Source: JBBQDK01 sp038319625
Lineage (GTDB): Bacteria > Pseudomonadota > Gammaproteobacteria > JBBQDK01
Assembly (NCBI GenBank): GCA_038319625.1
Contig: JBBQDK010000011.1
Location: 1-31,636, forward strand
Length of the DNA stretch: 31,636 bases
Reading direction: 5' to 3'
The notes under the pieces were generated by a model. The model had not been told where the DNA came from. It saw only the letters and a list, made by a program, of their open reading frames with translations, and searched no databases. Below, in pieces: positions 1 to 7,849 of this stretch. A program made the position numbers and the translations under genes. Positions within the stretch are counted from its first letter, which is position 1, and every line of letters begins with the position of its first letter.

Positions 1-953
1 TCCATGACGTATTTGCCGGAAGGTTTCAGGTCGGCGAGGAACGGGACGTGATCGGAGACTTTTTGAAAGTCGTCGATAGTGAGGGGCACGTCCACGGCAC
101 GCGCCATCGCGATCAGATGCAGCACCGCATTGGTGGAGCCGCCCAGCGCCATGACGATGACCATGGCGTTTTCGAACGCGGCGCGCGTCATGATGTCGCG
201 CGGCTTGAGATCAATCTCCAACAAATGCCTGATCGCCGCGCCGGCGGCGTGGCATTCCTGGATCTTGGCCGGATCGACCGCCGGATTGGATGAGCTGTAA
301 GGCAGGCTCATGCCCATTGCCTCGATTGCCGAGGCCATGGTGTTGGCCGTGTACATGCCGCCGCAGGCGCCGGCACCGGGGCAGGAATGCTTGACGATGT
401 CCTGGCGCTGCGGCTCGTCGATCTTGCCGGCAATGAAGGCGCCGTAGCTCTGGAAGGCCGAGATAATGTCGAGGGTCTGCTGGTGCGAGTGACCGGGCTT
501 GATGGTGCCGCCGTAGACCATCAGTGACGGACGGTTCAGGCGCCCCATGGCGATGATGCAGCCGGGCATGTTCTTGTCGCAGCCAGGGATGGAGATATTG
601 GCGTCGTACCACTGCGCGCCCATCACCGATTCGATGGAGTCGGCAATGATCTCGCGCGATTGCAGTGAGTAGCTCATACCGTCGGTACCCATGGAGATGC
701 CGTCGGACACACCGATGGTATTGAAGCGCATGCCCACCAAGCCAGCCGCGACCACGCCTTTTTTCACTTCCGCAGCCAGGTCGTTGAGGTGCATGTTGCA
801 GGTGTTGCCCTCCCACCAGACACTGCTAATGCCGACCTGGGCCTTGCCCATATCGGGTTCGGTCATGCCGGTGCCGTAGAGCATGGCCTGCGAAGCGCCC
901 TGGGATTTTGGCTGGGTGATGCGGGAACTGTAGCGGTTGAGTTTCTGCGACAT
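1..953 (-). CDS. ilvD: Dihydroxy-acid dehydratase, N-terminal part (cut by window edge)
   Basis: This enzyme dehydrates 2,3-dihydroxy-3-methylbutanoate (and the methylpentanoate) to the 2-oxo acid in valine and isoleucine synthesis. It is a cytosolic Fe-S enzyme. The translated 317 residues start MSQKLNRYSSRIT and contain the family signature CDKNMPGC, with one cluster cysteine, and the downstream CPGAGACGGMYTANTM segment, with a second. The motif SLPYSSSNPAVDP follows. The C-terminal half lies beyond position 1. The start at 953 is preceded on the minus strand by a purine-rich GAGGG, and a TATAAT box lies about 50 bases further upstream. ilvE, the last enzyme of the same pathway, is 16 kb away. 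The identification is very secure; only the missing part limits it. Confidence 0.96.
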   Translation of the reverse strand, partial: MSQKLNRYSSRITQPKSQGASQAMLYGTGMTEPDMGKAQVGISSVWWEGNTCNMHLNDLAAEVKKGVVAAGLVGMRFNTIGVSDGISMGTDGMSYSLQSREIIADSIESVMGAQWYDANISIPGCDKNMPGCIIAMGRLNRPSLMVYGGTIKPGHSHQQTLDIISAFQSYGAFIAGKIDEPQRQDIVKHSCPGAGACGGMYTANTMASAIEAMGMSLPYSSSNPAVDPAKIQECHAAGAAIRHLLEIDLKPRDIMTRAAFENAMVIVMALGGSTNAVLHLIAMARAVDVPLTIDDFQKVSDHVPFLADLKPSGKYVM

Positions 954-1008
954 ACGGCCCTCGGGCAGCGTGGACTGGGTCTCGATGCAAAGATTTGCGA
1001 GAGGGGAA

Positions 1009-1014
1009 ATTATA
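1009..1014 (-). promoter_or_regulatory. Probable -10 box of the ilvD promoter
   Basis: On the minus strand the sequence reads TTTATAATTT, a perfect sigma-70 -10 hexamer, about 55 bases upstream of the ilvD start. No good -35 hexamer is seen at 16-18 bases, so the promoter may be activator-dependent. It sits between the hairpin at 1040-1076 and ilvD, so ilvD can be transcribed separately from the gene behind it. Confidence 0.45.
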
Positions 1015-1039
1015 AAGCATCGGGCAACGATTTTGTGCT

Positions 1040-1076
1040 CCCGATGTAGCCCGGACTCAGCCCGGGCTACATCGGG
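1040..1076. terminator. Perfect 15-bp inverted repeat, terminator or REP-like hairpin
   Basis: CCCGATGTAGCCCGG (1040-1054) and its exact reverse complement (1062-1076) flank a 7-base loop. It begins 5 bases past the stop of the ACT-domain gene and upstream of the ilvD promoter box, so it is well placed to end that transcript. No T-run follows on either strand. The GTAGCCCGG...CCGGGCTAC core resembles short extragenic palindromes that recur in proteobacterial genomes, so a repeat-family origin is equally possible. Confidence 0.6.
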
Positions 1077-1080
1077 TAGA

Positions 1081-1497
1081 TTATTTTTTGGCGCGCAGCA
1101 CCTTGGCCGCCTTGGTTACCATGGCCGGCTTCACCCACAACAAGGCACCATAGCGGCCGGCGCCGGCACAGGCGGCATCGATGGCGGTGACATTGATCTT
1201 TTCGGCCGCGAGCTTCTTCAGCACCGACGCAACCGCGCCGGGACGGTCCTTGCCCCGCACCAGAAACCCGGTTTTCTTGGCGCTCAGTTTGAGGCCTTCT
1301 TTGCGTGCCACCTTGGTCAGCGCCGGCGTGTGTTCCGGGATCAGGTCGATCTGCGCCTGCCGCCCGTTGGGAAACCCGGTAAACGCCAGCAAATTCACTT
1401 CGGCATCGCGCAATGTGTCGAGCACGCGCAATGCGGCGCCCGGATGGTTGGATATAGCCATGGAAAAATAATCCACCTTGCGAACAGTATCGGCCAT
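1081..1497 (-). CDS. Small double-ACT-domain protein
   Basis: The product has 138 residues. It begins MADTVRKVDYFSMAI and contains two tandem ACT-like ligand-binding modules (about 5-70 and 72-135). Each has the hallmark turn, NHPGAALRVLDTL in the first and KDRPGAVASVLKKL in the second. ACT domains bind amino acids or other small ligands in metabolic regulators. No catalytic domain is attached, so a stand-alone regulatory or sensory role is inferred. The start at 1497 is fixed by an AGGAGG ribosome site just upstream; the open frame continues far upstream antisense to argE, but that extension is not credible. The gene sits between ilvD and argE, which fits a link to amino-acid metabolism, but its ligand is unknown. 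Confidence 0.8.
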   Translation of the reverse strand: MADTVRKVDYFSMAISNHPGAALRVLDTLRDAEVNLLAFTGFPNGRQAQIDLIPEHTPALTKVARKEGLKLSAKKTGFLVRGKDRPGAVASVLKKLAAEKINVTAIDAACAGAGRYGALLWVKPAMVTKAAKVLRAKK

Positions 1498-1555
1498 GAT
1501 GTCCTCCTGGGTTGGTTTCGTGTGGTGTGAACGACACGCCGTAGTGTCACCCTGA

Positions 1556-1561
1556 AGTATA
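1556..1561 (-). promoter_or_regulatory. Possible -10 box for the ACT-domain gene
   Basis: TATACT on the minus strand lies about 60 bases upstream of the ATG at 1497. There is no convincing -35 hexamer. It is offered only because the spacing to the gene is reasonable and the gene diverges from argE here. Confidence 0.3.
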
Positions 1562-1632
1562 GTCGCTGATTTTTTCGACATGGCGCGCCGTGCGCGCTTG
1601 CGCGACCACGCAGCCGCGTCCAGAATCACACC

Positions 1633-2799
1633 ATGACGCTCGCCGCCCCCAACCTGATGCAGATGCTGCGCGCACTGATCGCCGCGCCATCGGTGAGCAG
1701 TGTCAGCCCGCAGTTCGATCAGAGTAATCGCGCCGTCATCGAACTGCTGGCAACCTGGCTGGACGGGCTGGGATTTCACAGTGAGATCCTGCCGCTGCCA
1801 CATCACCCCGACAAGTACGATCTGATCGCCACGCTGGGTTCGGGATCGGGCGGCCTGGTGCTGGCCGGTCATACCGACACCGTGCCCTACGATGCCGAGG
1901 GTTGGCACCATGACCCGTTCACCCTCAGCGAGGCCGATAACAGGCTTTATGGTCTGGGCACGTCGGACATGAAATCGTTCTTCGCCTTGGCCATCGAGGC
2001 GGCACGCCGCTACCGTGCCGAAGACCTCGCCGCACCACTGATTCTGGTTGCAACGGCCGACGAGGAGAGCAGCATGGAGGGCGCGCTGGAGTTGGTGCGC
2101 GCCGGCCGACCGCGCGGCCGTTACGCCGTGATAGGCGAACCCACCAATCTGAAACCGGTACGTATGCACAAGGGCATCTTGATGGAGGCGATTCGCCTCT
2201 ACGGCCGCTCCGGTCATTCCAGCGATCCATCTCTGGGCGTCAACGCCCTTGAGGGCATGCACAAGGTGATCGGCGCACTGCTGATGCTGCGAGCCGAATT
2301 GCAGGCCAAGTATCGTCATGACGGATTTTCGGTGCCGGTGCCGACCCTGAACCTCGGCCATATCCACGGCGGCGATAATCCCAATCGCATCTGCGCCGAC
2401 TGCGAGTTGCATATTGATCTGCGGCCACTGCCGGGGATGGACATCGATGAGTTGCGCACGCTGCTCAAGCAACGCACCGCGCAAGCCCTGACCGGCAGTG
2501 AGCTGCGCTGGGAGGTGACACCGTTGTTCTGCGGCACGCCGGCCATGGAAACCCCGGCCGACTCACCCTTGGTACTGGCCGCCGAGCAACTCACCGGCGC
2601 CCCCGCCGGTGCCGCTGCCTTCGGCACCGAAGGGCCGTATTTCCGTGAACTCGGCATGGATGCGCTGATACTGGGACCAGGCGATATCGCCCAGGCACAT
2701 CAGCCGAACGAGTATCTGGCGCTGGACCGTATTACGCCCACCGTCGATCTGTTCGGGCGCCTGATCGAACGGTTCTGTATCCAGCCGGCACAGCGCTGA
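1633..2799 (+). CDS. argE: Acetylornithine deacetylase
   Basis: This M20-family metalloenzyme hydrolyses N-acetylornithine to ornithine and acetate, the linear-pathway step of arginine synthesis. It has 388 residues, the normal length. Metal and catalytic motifs are intact: HTDTVP (H80, D82), GTSDMKSF with bridging D112, and ADEESS with catalytic E144 and metal ligand E145. RSGHSSDP marks the lid domain, and the C-terminal AHQPNEY carries the last metal-binding histidine. M20 relatives such as dapE share the fold, but GLGTSDMKSFFAL and FGTEGPYF favour argE. argA, the first enzyme of the pathway, lies 5 kb downstream. The gene diverges from the ACT-domain gene. Confidence 0.93.
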   Translation: MTLAAPNLMQMLRALIAAPSVSSVSPQFDQSNRAVIELLATWLDGLGFHSEILPLPHHPDKYDLIATLGSGSGGLVLAGHTDTVPYDAEGWHHDPFTLSEADNRLYGLGTSDMKSFFALAIEAARRYRAEDLAAPLILVATADEESSMEGALELVRAGRPRGRYAVIGEPTNLKPVRMHKGILMEAIRLYGRSGHSSDPSLGVNALEGMHKVIGALLMLRAELQAKYRHDGFSVPVPTLNLGHIHGGDNPNRICADCELHIDLRPLPGMDIDELRTLLKQRTAQALTGSELRWEVTPLFCGTPAMETPADSPLVLAAEQLTGAPAGAAAFGTEGPYFRELGMDALILGPGDIAQAHQPNEYLALDRITPTVDLFGRLIERFCIQPAQR

Positions 2800-2828
2800 C
2801 CTTGTACCTTTGGACACTAGGCAGAGCC

Positions 2829-2851
2829 CTCTAAATGGATTACCTTTAGAG
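2829..2851. repeat. Short inverted repeat after argE
   Basis: CTCTAAA (2829-2835) and TTTAGAG (2845-2851) form a 7-bp stem with a 9-base loop, 30 bases beyond the argE stop and 55 bases before the next start. There is no T-run, so terminator function is uncertain; it could also affect expression of the next gene. Confidence 0.3.
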
Positions 2852-2905
2852 CCGTTATTCCAAGAAGAGTCGGCAGGTGCACTGCCGCGAATGCCGAGAC
2901 CTGAT

Positions 2906-3502
2906 ATGTCCACTGCAAACAGACAATTCAGCATACATAGTCTGCCCCGTCAGGCCGGTGTGCTGCTGTGTCTGGCGCTGGCCTTGCCGTTGCTGGCTCG
3001 GGCGGCCGACGCAGGAGATAACGGCATGAATGCCTTGTCGGAGGCCCACTCGCTTGGTGGCATGGGTCTGGCCGGGGGTGCCATGCTCGGCGGATTCAAA
3101 TTTGAACCGAAATGGTCTTTGGATGCCGATACGATCGATCTCGGTTCCGGCGCCCTCTCGACCGGCATGGTTACCGATCCGGGCCAGAATCAGACCAATG
3201 ATACAGGCAACGGTGGCATCTACTCGCTACAGGGTATCCGGTTGTCCGGCACGGGGACCTTGCCGATCAACCAGGGCTTATCGCTGTTCGGCAAATTGGG
3301 TGTGGCGAATCTGGCCAGGACCGGCAACGGCGCTGCGCTGTTCAATTCCAGCGGCGGAGCGGGAGTGGATCTGAGTTACGGTGCCGGCGGCCAATACATC
3401 TTCAGTACCGGCCTGAGCCTGCATGCGGAATGGGATCGCTACACCATCAATCAGTTCGATATCGATTTGTTCTCTGCCGGCATTCACTACAACTTCAAGT
3501 AA
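2906..3502 (+). CDS. Predicted exported outer-membrane beta-barrel-like protein
   Basis: I do not recognise a named family. From the ATG at 2906 the product has 198 residues: a basic N-terminus, a hydrophobic stretch (VLLCLALALPLLA) and a likely signal-peptidase site after ARAADA. The mature part is rich in Gly, Ser, Asn and alternating hydrophobics (LSLFGKLGVANLA, YIFSTGLSLHAEWDRY) and ends in FSAGIHYNFK, a terminal strand with a penultimate aromatic residue as in outer-membrane barrels. It resembles the C-terminal part of OmpA/OmpW-type small barrels. Upstream in-frame starts exist at 2810 and 2891, but only the start at 2906 puts the signal peptide close to the N-terminus. It is convergent with the DUF2782 gene. 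Its role is unknown. Confidence 0.7.
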   Translation: MSTANRQFSIHSLPRQAGVLLCLALALPLLARAADAGDNGMNALSEAHSLGGMGLAGGAMLGGFKFEPKWSLDADTIDLGSGALSTGMVTDPGQNQTNDTGNGGIYSLQGIRLSGTGTLPINQGLSLFGKLGVANLARTGNGAALFNSSGGAGVDLSYGAGGQYIFSTGLSLHAEWDRYTINQFDIDLFSAGIHYNFK

Positions 3503-3586
3503 GCCGGCCGCACGGCCGCCGTGACACTTTCTATTCCCGCCCCGCTCAATACTGCTGCCCGTGTGGCCATCGAGTCTGGCAGGCGG

Positions 3587-3934
3587 CTACCACTTATAAA
3601 TCACCCAAGACGGTATCAGGATCTTAGGATCCAACTCGCTGCGTCGCGAATCCAGCTTGCCGTCGCCATCGGTATCGACCAGGTAATAGGGCTTTCCTAT
3701 TTTTGGTGTAACCTTGATCATGTAGAGTTGATTGTGGATGCGAAATTCCTCAATGGTCTCGTTCTGGTGTTGGATGATCGTGACCTGCGGCCCGGTATCG
3801 GCTTGCGATGCATCCGGTGCTGCTGAGGAATCCGGCGCTGCATCGGGCACCGGCTGCAGTCCCGGCGGTGGCGGTGGCTCCGCAGCCAGTGCCGTACCAC
3901 ACAGCAACGCCAGCAGCACAATTGATTTACGCAT
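3587..3934 (-). CDS. DUF2782 family exported protein
   Basis: A 115-residue protein with a type I signal peptide (MRKSIVLLALLCGTALAAEP), a Pro/Ala/Asp-rich linker to about residue 48, and a conserved domain containing TIIQHQNETIEEFRIHNQLY, the segment that identifies the family. DTDGDGKLD resembles a calcium-binding DxDxDG loop and may bind a divalent metal. The cysteine in the signal peptide does not fit a lipobox. In pseudomonads and other gammaproteobacteria the family sits next to polA, as here with one gene between. A GGGGAA ribosome site precedes the start. The molecular function is not known. Confidence 0.82.
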   Translation of the reverse strand: MRKSIVLLALLCGTALAAEPPPPPGLQPVPDAAPDSSAAPDASQADTGPQVTIIQHQNETIEEFRIHNQLYMIKVTPKIGKPYYLVDTDGDGKLDSRRSELDPKILIPSWVIYKW

Positions 3935-4045
3935 CTTGATTCCCCATTGATTGTTTCCGAACCAGCGCCTTTTATCGCGTTCCTTGATGGAAGGCTTGCA
4001 ACACGGTATTCCGCTAAACTGTGCCGGAAGCCGACACCTGTCATT

Positions 4046-4777
4046 CTACAGTTCGAGTAGCAACTCACGTTCCTTGGCGGAAGGCTCGAAACCACGACTT
4101 TCGTAGTGCTTGAAGATAGCATCCACTACGTCACCCGGGTTGTCCAGTATCTGAAATAAATTGAGGTCATCGGGGCTGATGGTGCCTTCGGCGATCAGCG
4201 ATGCTTTGAACCAGTCGATCAGCCCGGTCCAGAATTTCGCGTTCACCAGGATAATCGGAATGCGCCGCGTCTTGCCGGTCTGCACCAACGTGAGGATCTC
4301 GGCCAGTTCGTCCAGCGTGCCGAAGCCACCTGGTAGCACCACATACGCGGAGGCGTATTTGACGAACATTACCTTGCGCGAAAAGAAATGGCGGAAGCTG
4401 AGCGAGATGTCCTGGTATTGATTGCCGGACTGTTCGTGCGGCAGCATGATGTTCAGACCGATGCTGGGCGCCTTGCCTGCGAACGCGCCTTTGTTGGCGG
4501 CCTCCATGATGCCGGGCCCGCCGCCACTCACCACCGAAAACCCGGCATCGGAAAGCATGCGGGCAATCTGTTCGGCGAGCAGATAATTGGGGTCATCAAG
4601 CTTGGTTCGCGCGGAGCCGAAGATGCTCACCGACGGCTTGATGCGTGCCAGCCGCTCGAAGCCTTCGACGAATTCCGCCATGATCTGGAAGATCTTCCAG
4701 GACTCGCGGGTCAGATACGCATCATTCACGGGGTTCAGCCCCGGATGATCGAATTTACCGTTATCTTCCATAGTCAT
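4046..4777 (-). CDS. LOG-family Rossmann-fold protein (TIGR00730 type)
   Basis: The product resembles LOG-type nucleoside 5'-monophosphate phosphoribohydrolases, once misannotated as lysine decarboxylases. These cleave the N-glycosidic bond of (modified) purine nucleotides. Seen directly: VSVFGSART-like strand (SVSIFGSART), SGGGPGIMEAANKGA for phosphate binding, and the diagnostic PGGFGTLDE with the catalytic glutamate. The N-terminal segment LNPVNDAYLTRESWKIFQI places it in the longer gammaproteobacterial subgroup. It has 243 residues from the ATG at 4777; an in-frame ATG at 4771 and GTG at 4795 are alternatives, and none has a strong ribosome site. It diverges from polA. The substrate, whether AMP-like or modified, cannot be told from sequence. 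Confidence 0.85.
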   Translation of the reverse strand: MTMEDNGKFDHPGLNPVNDAYLTRESWKIFQIMAEFVEGFERLARIKPSVSIFGSARTKLDDPNYLLAEQIARMLSDAGFSVVSGGGPGIMEAANKGAFAGKAPSIGLNIMLPHEQSGNQYQDISLSFRHFFSRKVMFVKYASAYVVLPGGFGTLDELAEILTLVQTGKTRRIPIILVNAKFWTGLIDWFKASLIAEGTISPDDLNLFQILDNPGDVVDAIFKHYESRGFEPSAKERELLLEL

Positions 4778-4938
4778 CCACGTGGGGCGCGCCACGCGCG
4801 CCGGTTGTCATACACTGAGCTGCCATCACGGGCCGCCCTCCGGAAAGAATCCAGCAATAGTCATACCGGAAAAGGGTGACGCCGCCGGTAATCCAGCGAT
4901 AATACCACCAACGCTCCTGCCGCCATGAACCCGATGCC

Positions 4939-7653
4939 ATGACCAACCCTGCAGCCAAACCCCTGATCCTGGTCGACGGCTCATCGTATCTGTACCGCGC
5001 CTTCCACGCCTTGCCGCCGCTCACCAACTCGCGTGGTGAACCGACCGGTGCGGTCCTGGGTGTGACCAATATGCTGCGCCGACTGCTCGATCAGTATCAG
5101 CCCGAGCGTATTGCCGTGGTCTTCGACGCCAAGGGCCCGACATTCCGCGACGAGCTGTTCGAGGATTACAAGTCGCACCGCCCGCCCATGCCCGACGATC
5201 TGGTGGGACAGATCGAACCCCTGCATGACTTCGTGCGTGCCATGGGTCTGCCGCTGCTGATGGAAAGCGGCGTGGAGGCGGACGATGTCATCGGCACGTT
5301 GGCGCAGCAGTCCAGCGCCGCAGGAATGGCGGTCGTTATCTCGACCGGCGACAAGGATATGGCGCAGCTGGTCGATCCCAACATCACGCTCATCAACACC
5401 ATGACCAACACCGTCATGGACCGGCAGGGCGTGATCGACAAATTCGGCGTGCCGCCGGAGCGCATCATCGACTACCTCGCGCTGATCGGCGACACCTCGG
5501 ACAACATCCCGGGCGTGCCCAAGGTCGGACCGAAAACCGCCGTGAAATGGCTGACCGAATACGGCAGTCTTGATGGCATCGTCTCGCATGCAGCCGATAT
5601 CCCCGGCAAGGTCGGCGAGAATCTGCGCGCCAGCCTGGCGCAATTGCCCCTGTCGCATCAGCTCGCCACTATCCGCTGTGATGTGCCTCTGGACGTCGGC
5701 CCCGCGGAGCTGCAGCGTCTGCCGCCGGATGAGTCCGCCTTGCAGGCACTGGCCGAGCGGCTGGAATTTTCCTCTTGGCGCAAGCCAGGTGCTGCGGTCA
5801 CGCCGGCGCCAGCCGCGACTGCCACACCGGAGGTCGCGCCGGCCAATACGGATTACCAGACCATCTTCACTGAAGAGCAACTCGATCGGTGGCTGAAACA
5901 GCTCGCCGCCGCCGAGCTGATCGCCTTCGACACCGAAACCACCAGTCTCGATTACATGCAGGCCGAGATCGTCGGCGTGTCCTTCGCCGTCGACACCGGT
6001 AAAGCGGCGTACGTGCCGTTGGCCCACAACTACGTCGGTGCGCCGCAGCAACTGGATCGCGAGGCAACGCTCGAAAAGCTTCGTCCGCTGCTGGAAGACC
6101 CTAACAAGGCCAAGCTCGGTCAGAATCTCAAATACGATATGAGCGTGCTCGCCAATCATGGCATCGCCCTGCGCGGTATCCGTCACGACTCGATGCTGGA
6201 AAGCTATGTGCTCGACAGCACCGCGACGCGTCATGACATGGATTCGCTGGCGCTGAAATATCTTGGCCACAGCACCATTCATTACGAAGACGTCGCCGGG
6301 AAAGGCGTCAAGCAGATTCCATTCTCGCAAGTGGCCATCGAACAGGCCGGGCCCTATGCCGCCGAGGATGCCGACATCACGCTGCGTCTGCATCAGCATC
6401 TGTGGCCGCAATTGCAGGCTCTGCCACCCTTGCAAAAACTCTATGAGGAACTGGAAATGCCGCTGGTACCGGTGCTGTCGCGCATGGAGCGCACCGGCGT
6501 CGCCGTCGATGTCGCCATGCTGAAAAAGCAAAGCGGTGAACTCGCGGTGCGTATCAAGGAACTGGAAGAGCGCGCTTACAGCGCCGCCGGCCAGCCGTTT
6601 AATCTCAGCTCGCCGAAACAGATTCAGGAAATTCTTTTCGACAAGCTCGGTATCCCCGTGCTACGCAAGACACCGACAGGGCAACCGTCCACTGGTGAGG
6701 ATGTCTTGGAAGAACTTGCCGAGGAGCACCTCCTGCCGCGTATTATTCTCGACTACCGCGGCATGAGTAAACTCAAATCCACCTATACCGATCGCCTACC
6801 CGAGCAAATCGATCCGCGCACCGGCCGCGTACATACCTCGTATCATCAGGCCGTCGCCGCCACCGGTCGCCTGTCATCGTCCGATCCGAATCTGCAGAAC
6901 ATCCCGGTGCGCAGTGAAGAGGGTCGGCGCATCCGTCAGGCCTTCATTGCGCCGTCCGGTTATAAACTGCTGGCCGCCGATTACTCGCAGATCGAGCTGC
7001 GCATCATGGCGCACCTGTCCGGCGATACCGCACTGCTGCGCGCCTTCGCCGAAGGCCGTGACATTCACAGCGCCACCGCCGCCGAAGTGTTTGGCACAGC
7101 ACTCGATCAAGTGAGCGCCGACCAGCGTCGCGCCGCCAAGGCCATCAACTTCGGTCTGATCTACGGCATGTCAGCCTTCGGTCTGGCACGCCAGCTCGAC
7201 ATCGAGCGCGGTGCCGCGCAGCAATACGTCGATCTGTATTTCCAGCGCTATCCGAGCGTCAAGGCCTTCATGGACGAAACCCGTGAACTGGCCCGCCGAC
7301 AGGGCTATGTCGAAACCGTGTTCGGCCGTCGCCTGTACCTGCCCGAGATCAATTCACGCAACGGCCAGCGTCGTCAATACGCAGAGCGCACCGCCATCAA
7401 CGCACCCATGCAGGGCACTGCTGCCGACATTATCAAGCGCGCCATGCTGACGCTCGATCACTGGATAGAAACTGGCGGTGTGGACGTGAAGATGGTCATG
7501 CAGGTGCACGATGAACTGGTGTTCGAGGTGGCGGAAGCTGAACTGGACAGCGCCCGCGTCGCCATCCGCCAGGGCATGGTCGACGCTGCGACGCTCAAAG
7601 TACCGCTGGTGGTGGATATCGGCGTGGGCAAAAACTGGGACGAGGCGCACTGA
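4939..7653 (+). CDS. polA: DNA polymerase I
   Basis: This enzyme does gap filling, Okazaki primer removal and repair synthesis. It has 904 residues, close to the E. coli length. It contains an N-terminal 5' nuclease (about 1-290; LILVDGSSYLYRAFHALPP, GDKDMAQLV, GVPKVGPKTA). The 3'-5' exonuclease (about 305-500) keeps D331 and E333 of FDTETTSLD, so proofreading looks active, unlike some bacterial homologues. The polymerase domain has motif A DYSQIELR (D681), motif B with K734 in RRAAKAINFGLIYG, and motif C QVHDELVFEV (D858, E859). No disruption is seen. It is transcribed divergently from the LOG gene, with 160 bases between their starts. Confidence 0.99.
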   Translation: MTNPAAKPLILVDGSSYLYRAFHALPPLTNSRGEPTGAVLGVTNMLRRLLDQYQPERIAVVFDAKGPTFRDELFEDYKSHRPPMPDDLVGQIEPLHDFVRAMGLPLLMESGVEADDVIGTLAQQSSAAGMAVVISTGDKDMAQLVDPNITLINTMTNTVMDRQGVIDKFGVPPERIIDYLALIGDTSDNIPGVPKVGPKTAVKWLTEYGSLDGIVSHAADIPGKVGENLRASLAQLPLSHQLATIRCDVPLDVGPAELQRLPPDESALQALAERLEFSSWRKPGAAVTPAPAATATPEVAPANTDYQTIFTEEQLDRWLKQLAAAELIAFDTETTSLDYMQAEIVGVSFAVDTGKAAYVPLAHNYVGAPQQLDREATLEKLRPLLEDPNKAKLGQNLKYDMSVLANHGIALRGIRHDSMLESYVLDSTATRHDMDSLALKYLGHSTIHYEDVAGKGVKQIPFSQVAIEQAGPYAAEDADITLRLHQHLWPQLQALPPLQKLYEELEMPLVPVLSRMERTGVAVDVAMLKKQSGELAVRIKELEERAYSAAGQPFNLSSPKQIQEILFDKLGIPVLRKTPTGQPSTGEDVLEELAEEHLLPRIILDYRGMSKLKSTYTDRLPEQIDPRTGRVHTSYHQAVAATGRLSSSDPNLQNIPVRSEEGRRIRQAFIAPSGYKLLAADYSQIELRIMAHLSGDTALLRAFAEGRDIHSATAAEVFGTALDQVSADQRRAAKAINFGLIYGMSAFGLARQLDIERGAAQQYVDLYFQRYPSVKAFMDETRELARRQGYVETVFGRRLYLPEINSRNGQRRQYAERTAINAPMQGTAADIIKRAMLTLDHWIETGGVDVKMVMQVHDELVFEVAEAELDSARVAIRQGMVDAATLKVPLVVDIGVGKNWDEAH

Positions 7654-7849
7654 TCGGATGCTGCTTTACAACGCCTGCCTCCGTCGGTGAGAGAGGATGT
7701 ACTGTGGGAGTGTCGATCATTGTCCGGTTATTCCCATGTTTGGCTTTCAATCTGTCAGCCACTGCCCTTGCCCAAGGATAATCATTCGCCTCCACCTCCA
7801 TTTTCGCTACACTACCCGCACTTGCGCCGTCTGACAGAAGGATCACCGG

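Noticed and set aside
1081..2484. A 467-codon open frame on the minus strand including the ACT-domain gene
   Set aside because: The part beyond 1497 is antisense to argE and looks like a shadow frame. The ribosome site at 1501-1507 marks the true start.
4981..6531. A 516-codon open frame antisense to polA
   Set aside because: Its translation is His/Gln/Arg-rich with no recognisable motif, as expected for the complement of a GC-rich gene, and polA is intact on the other strand.
7767..7812. Possible argA promoter (TTCGCC and TACACT)
   Set aside because: The -35 match is poor and no ARG-box-like palindrome was visible.
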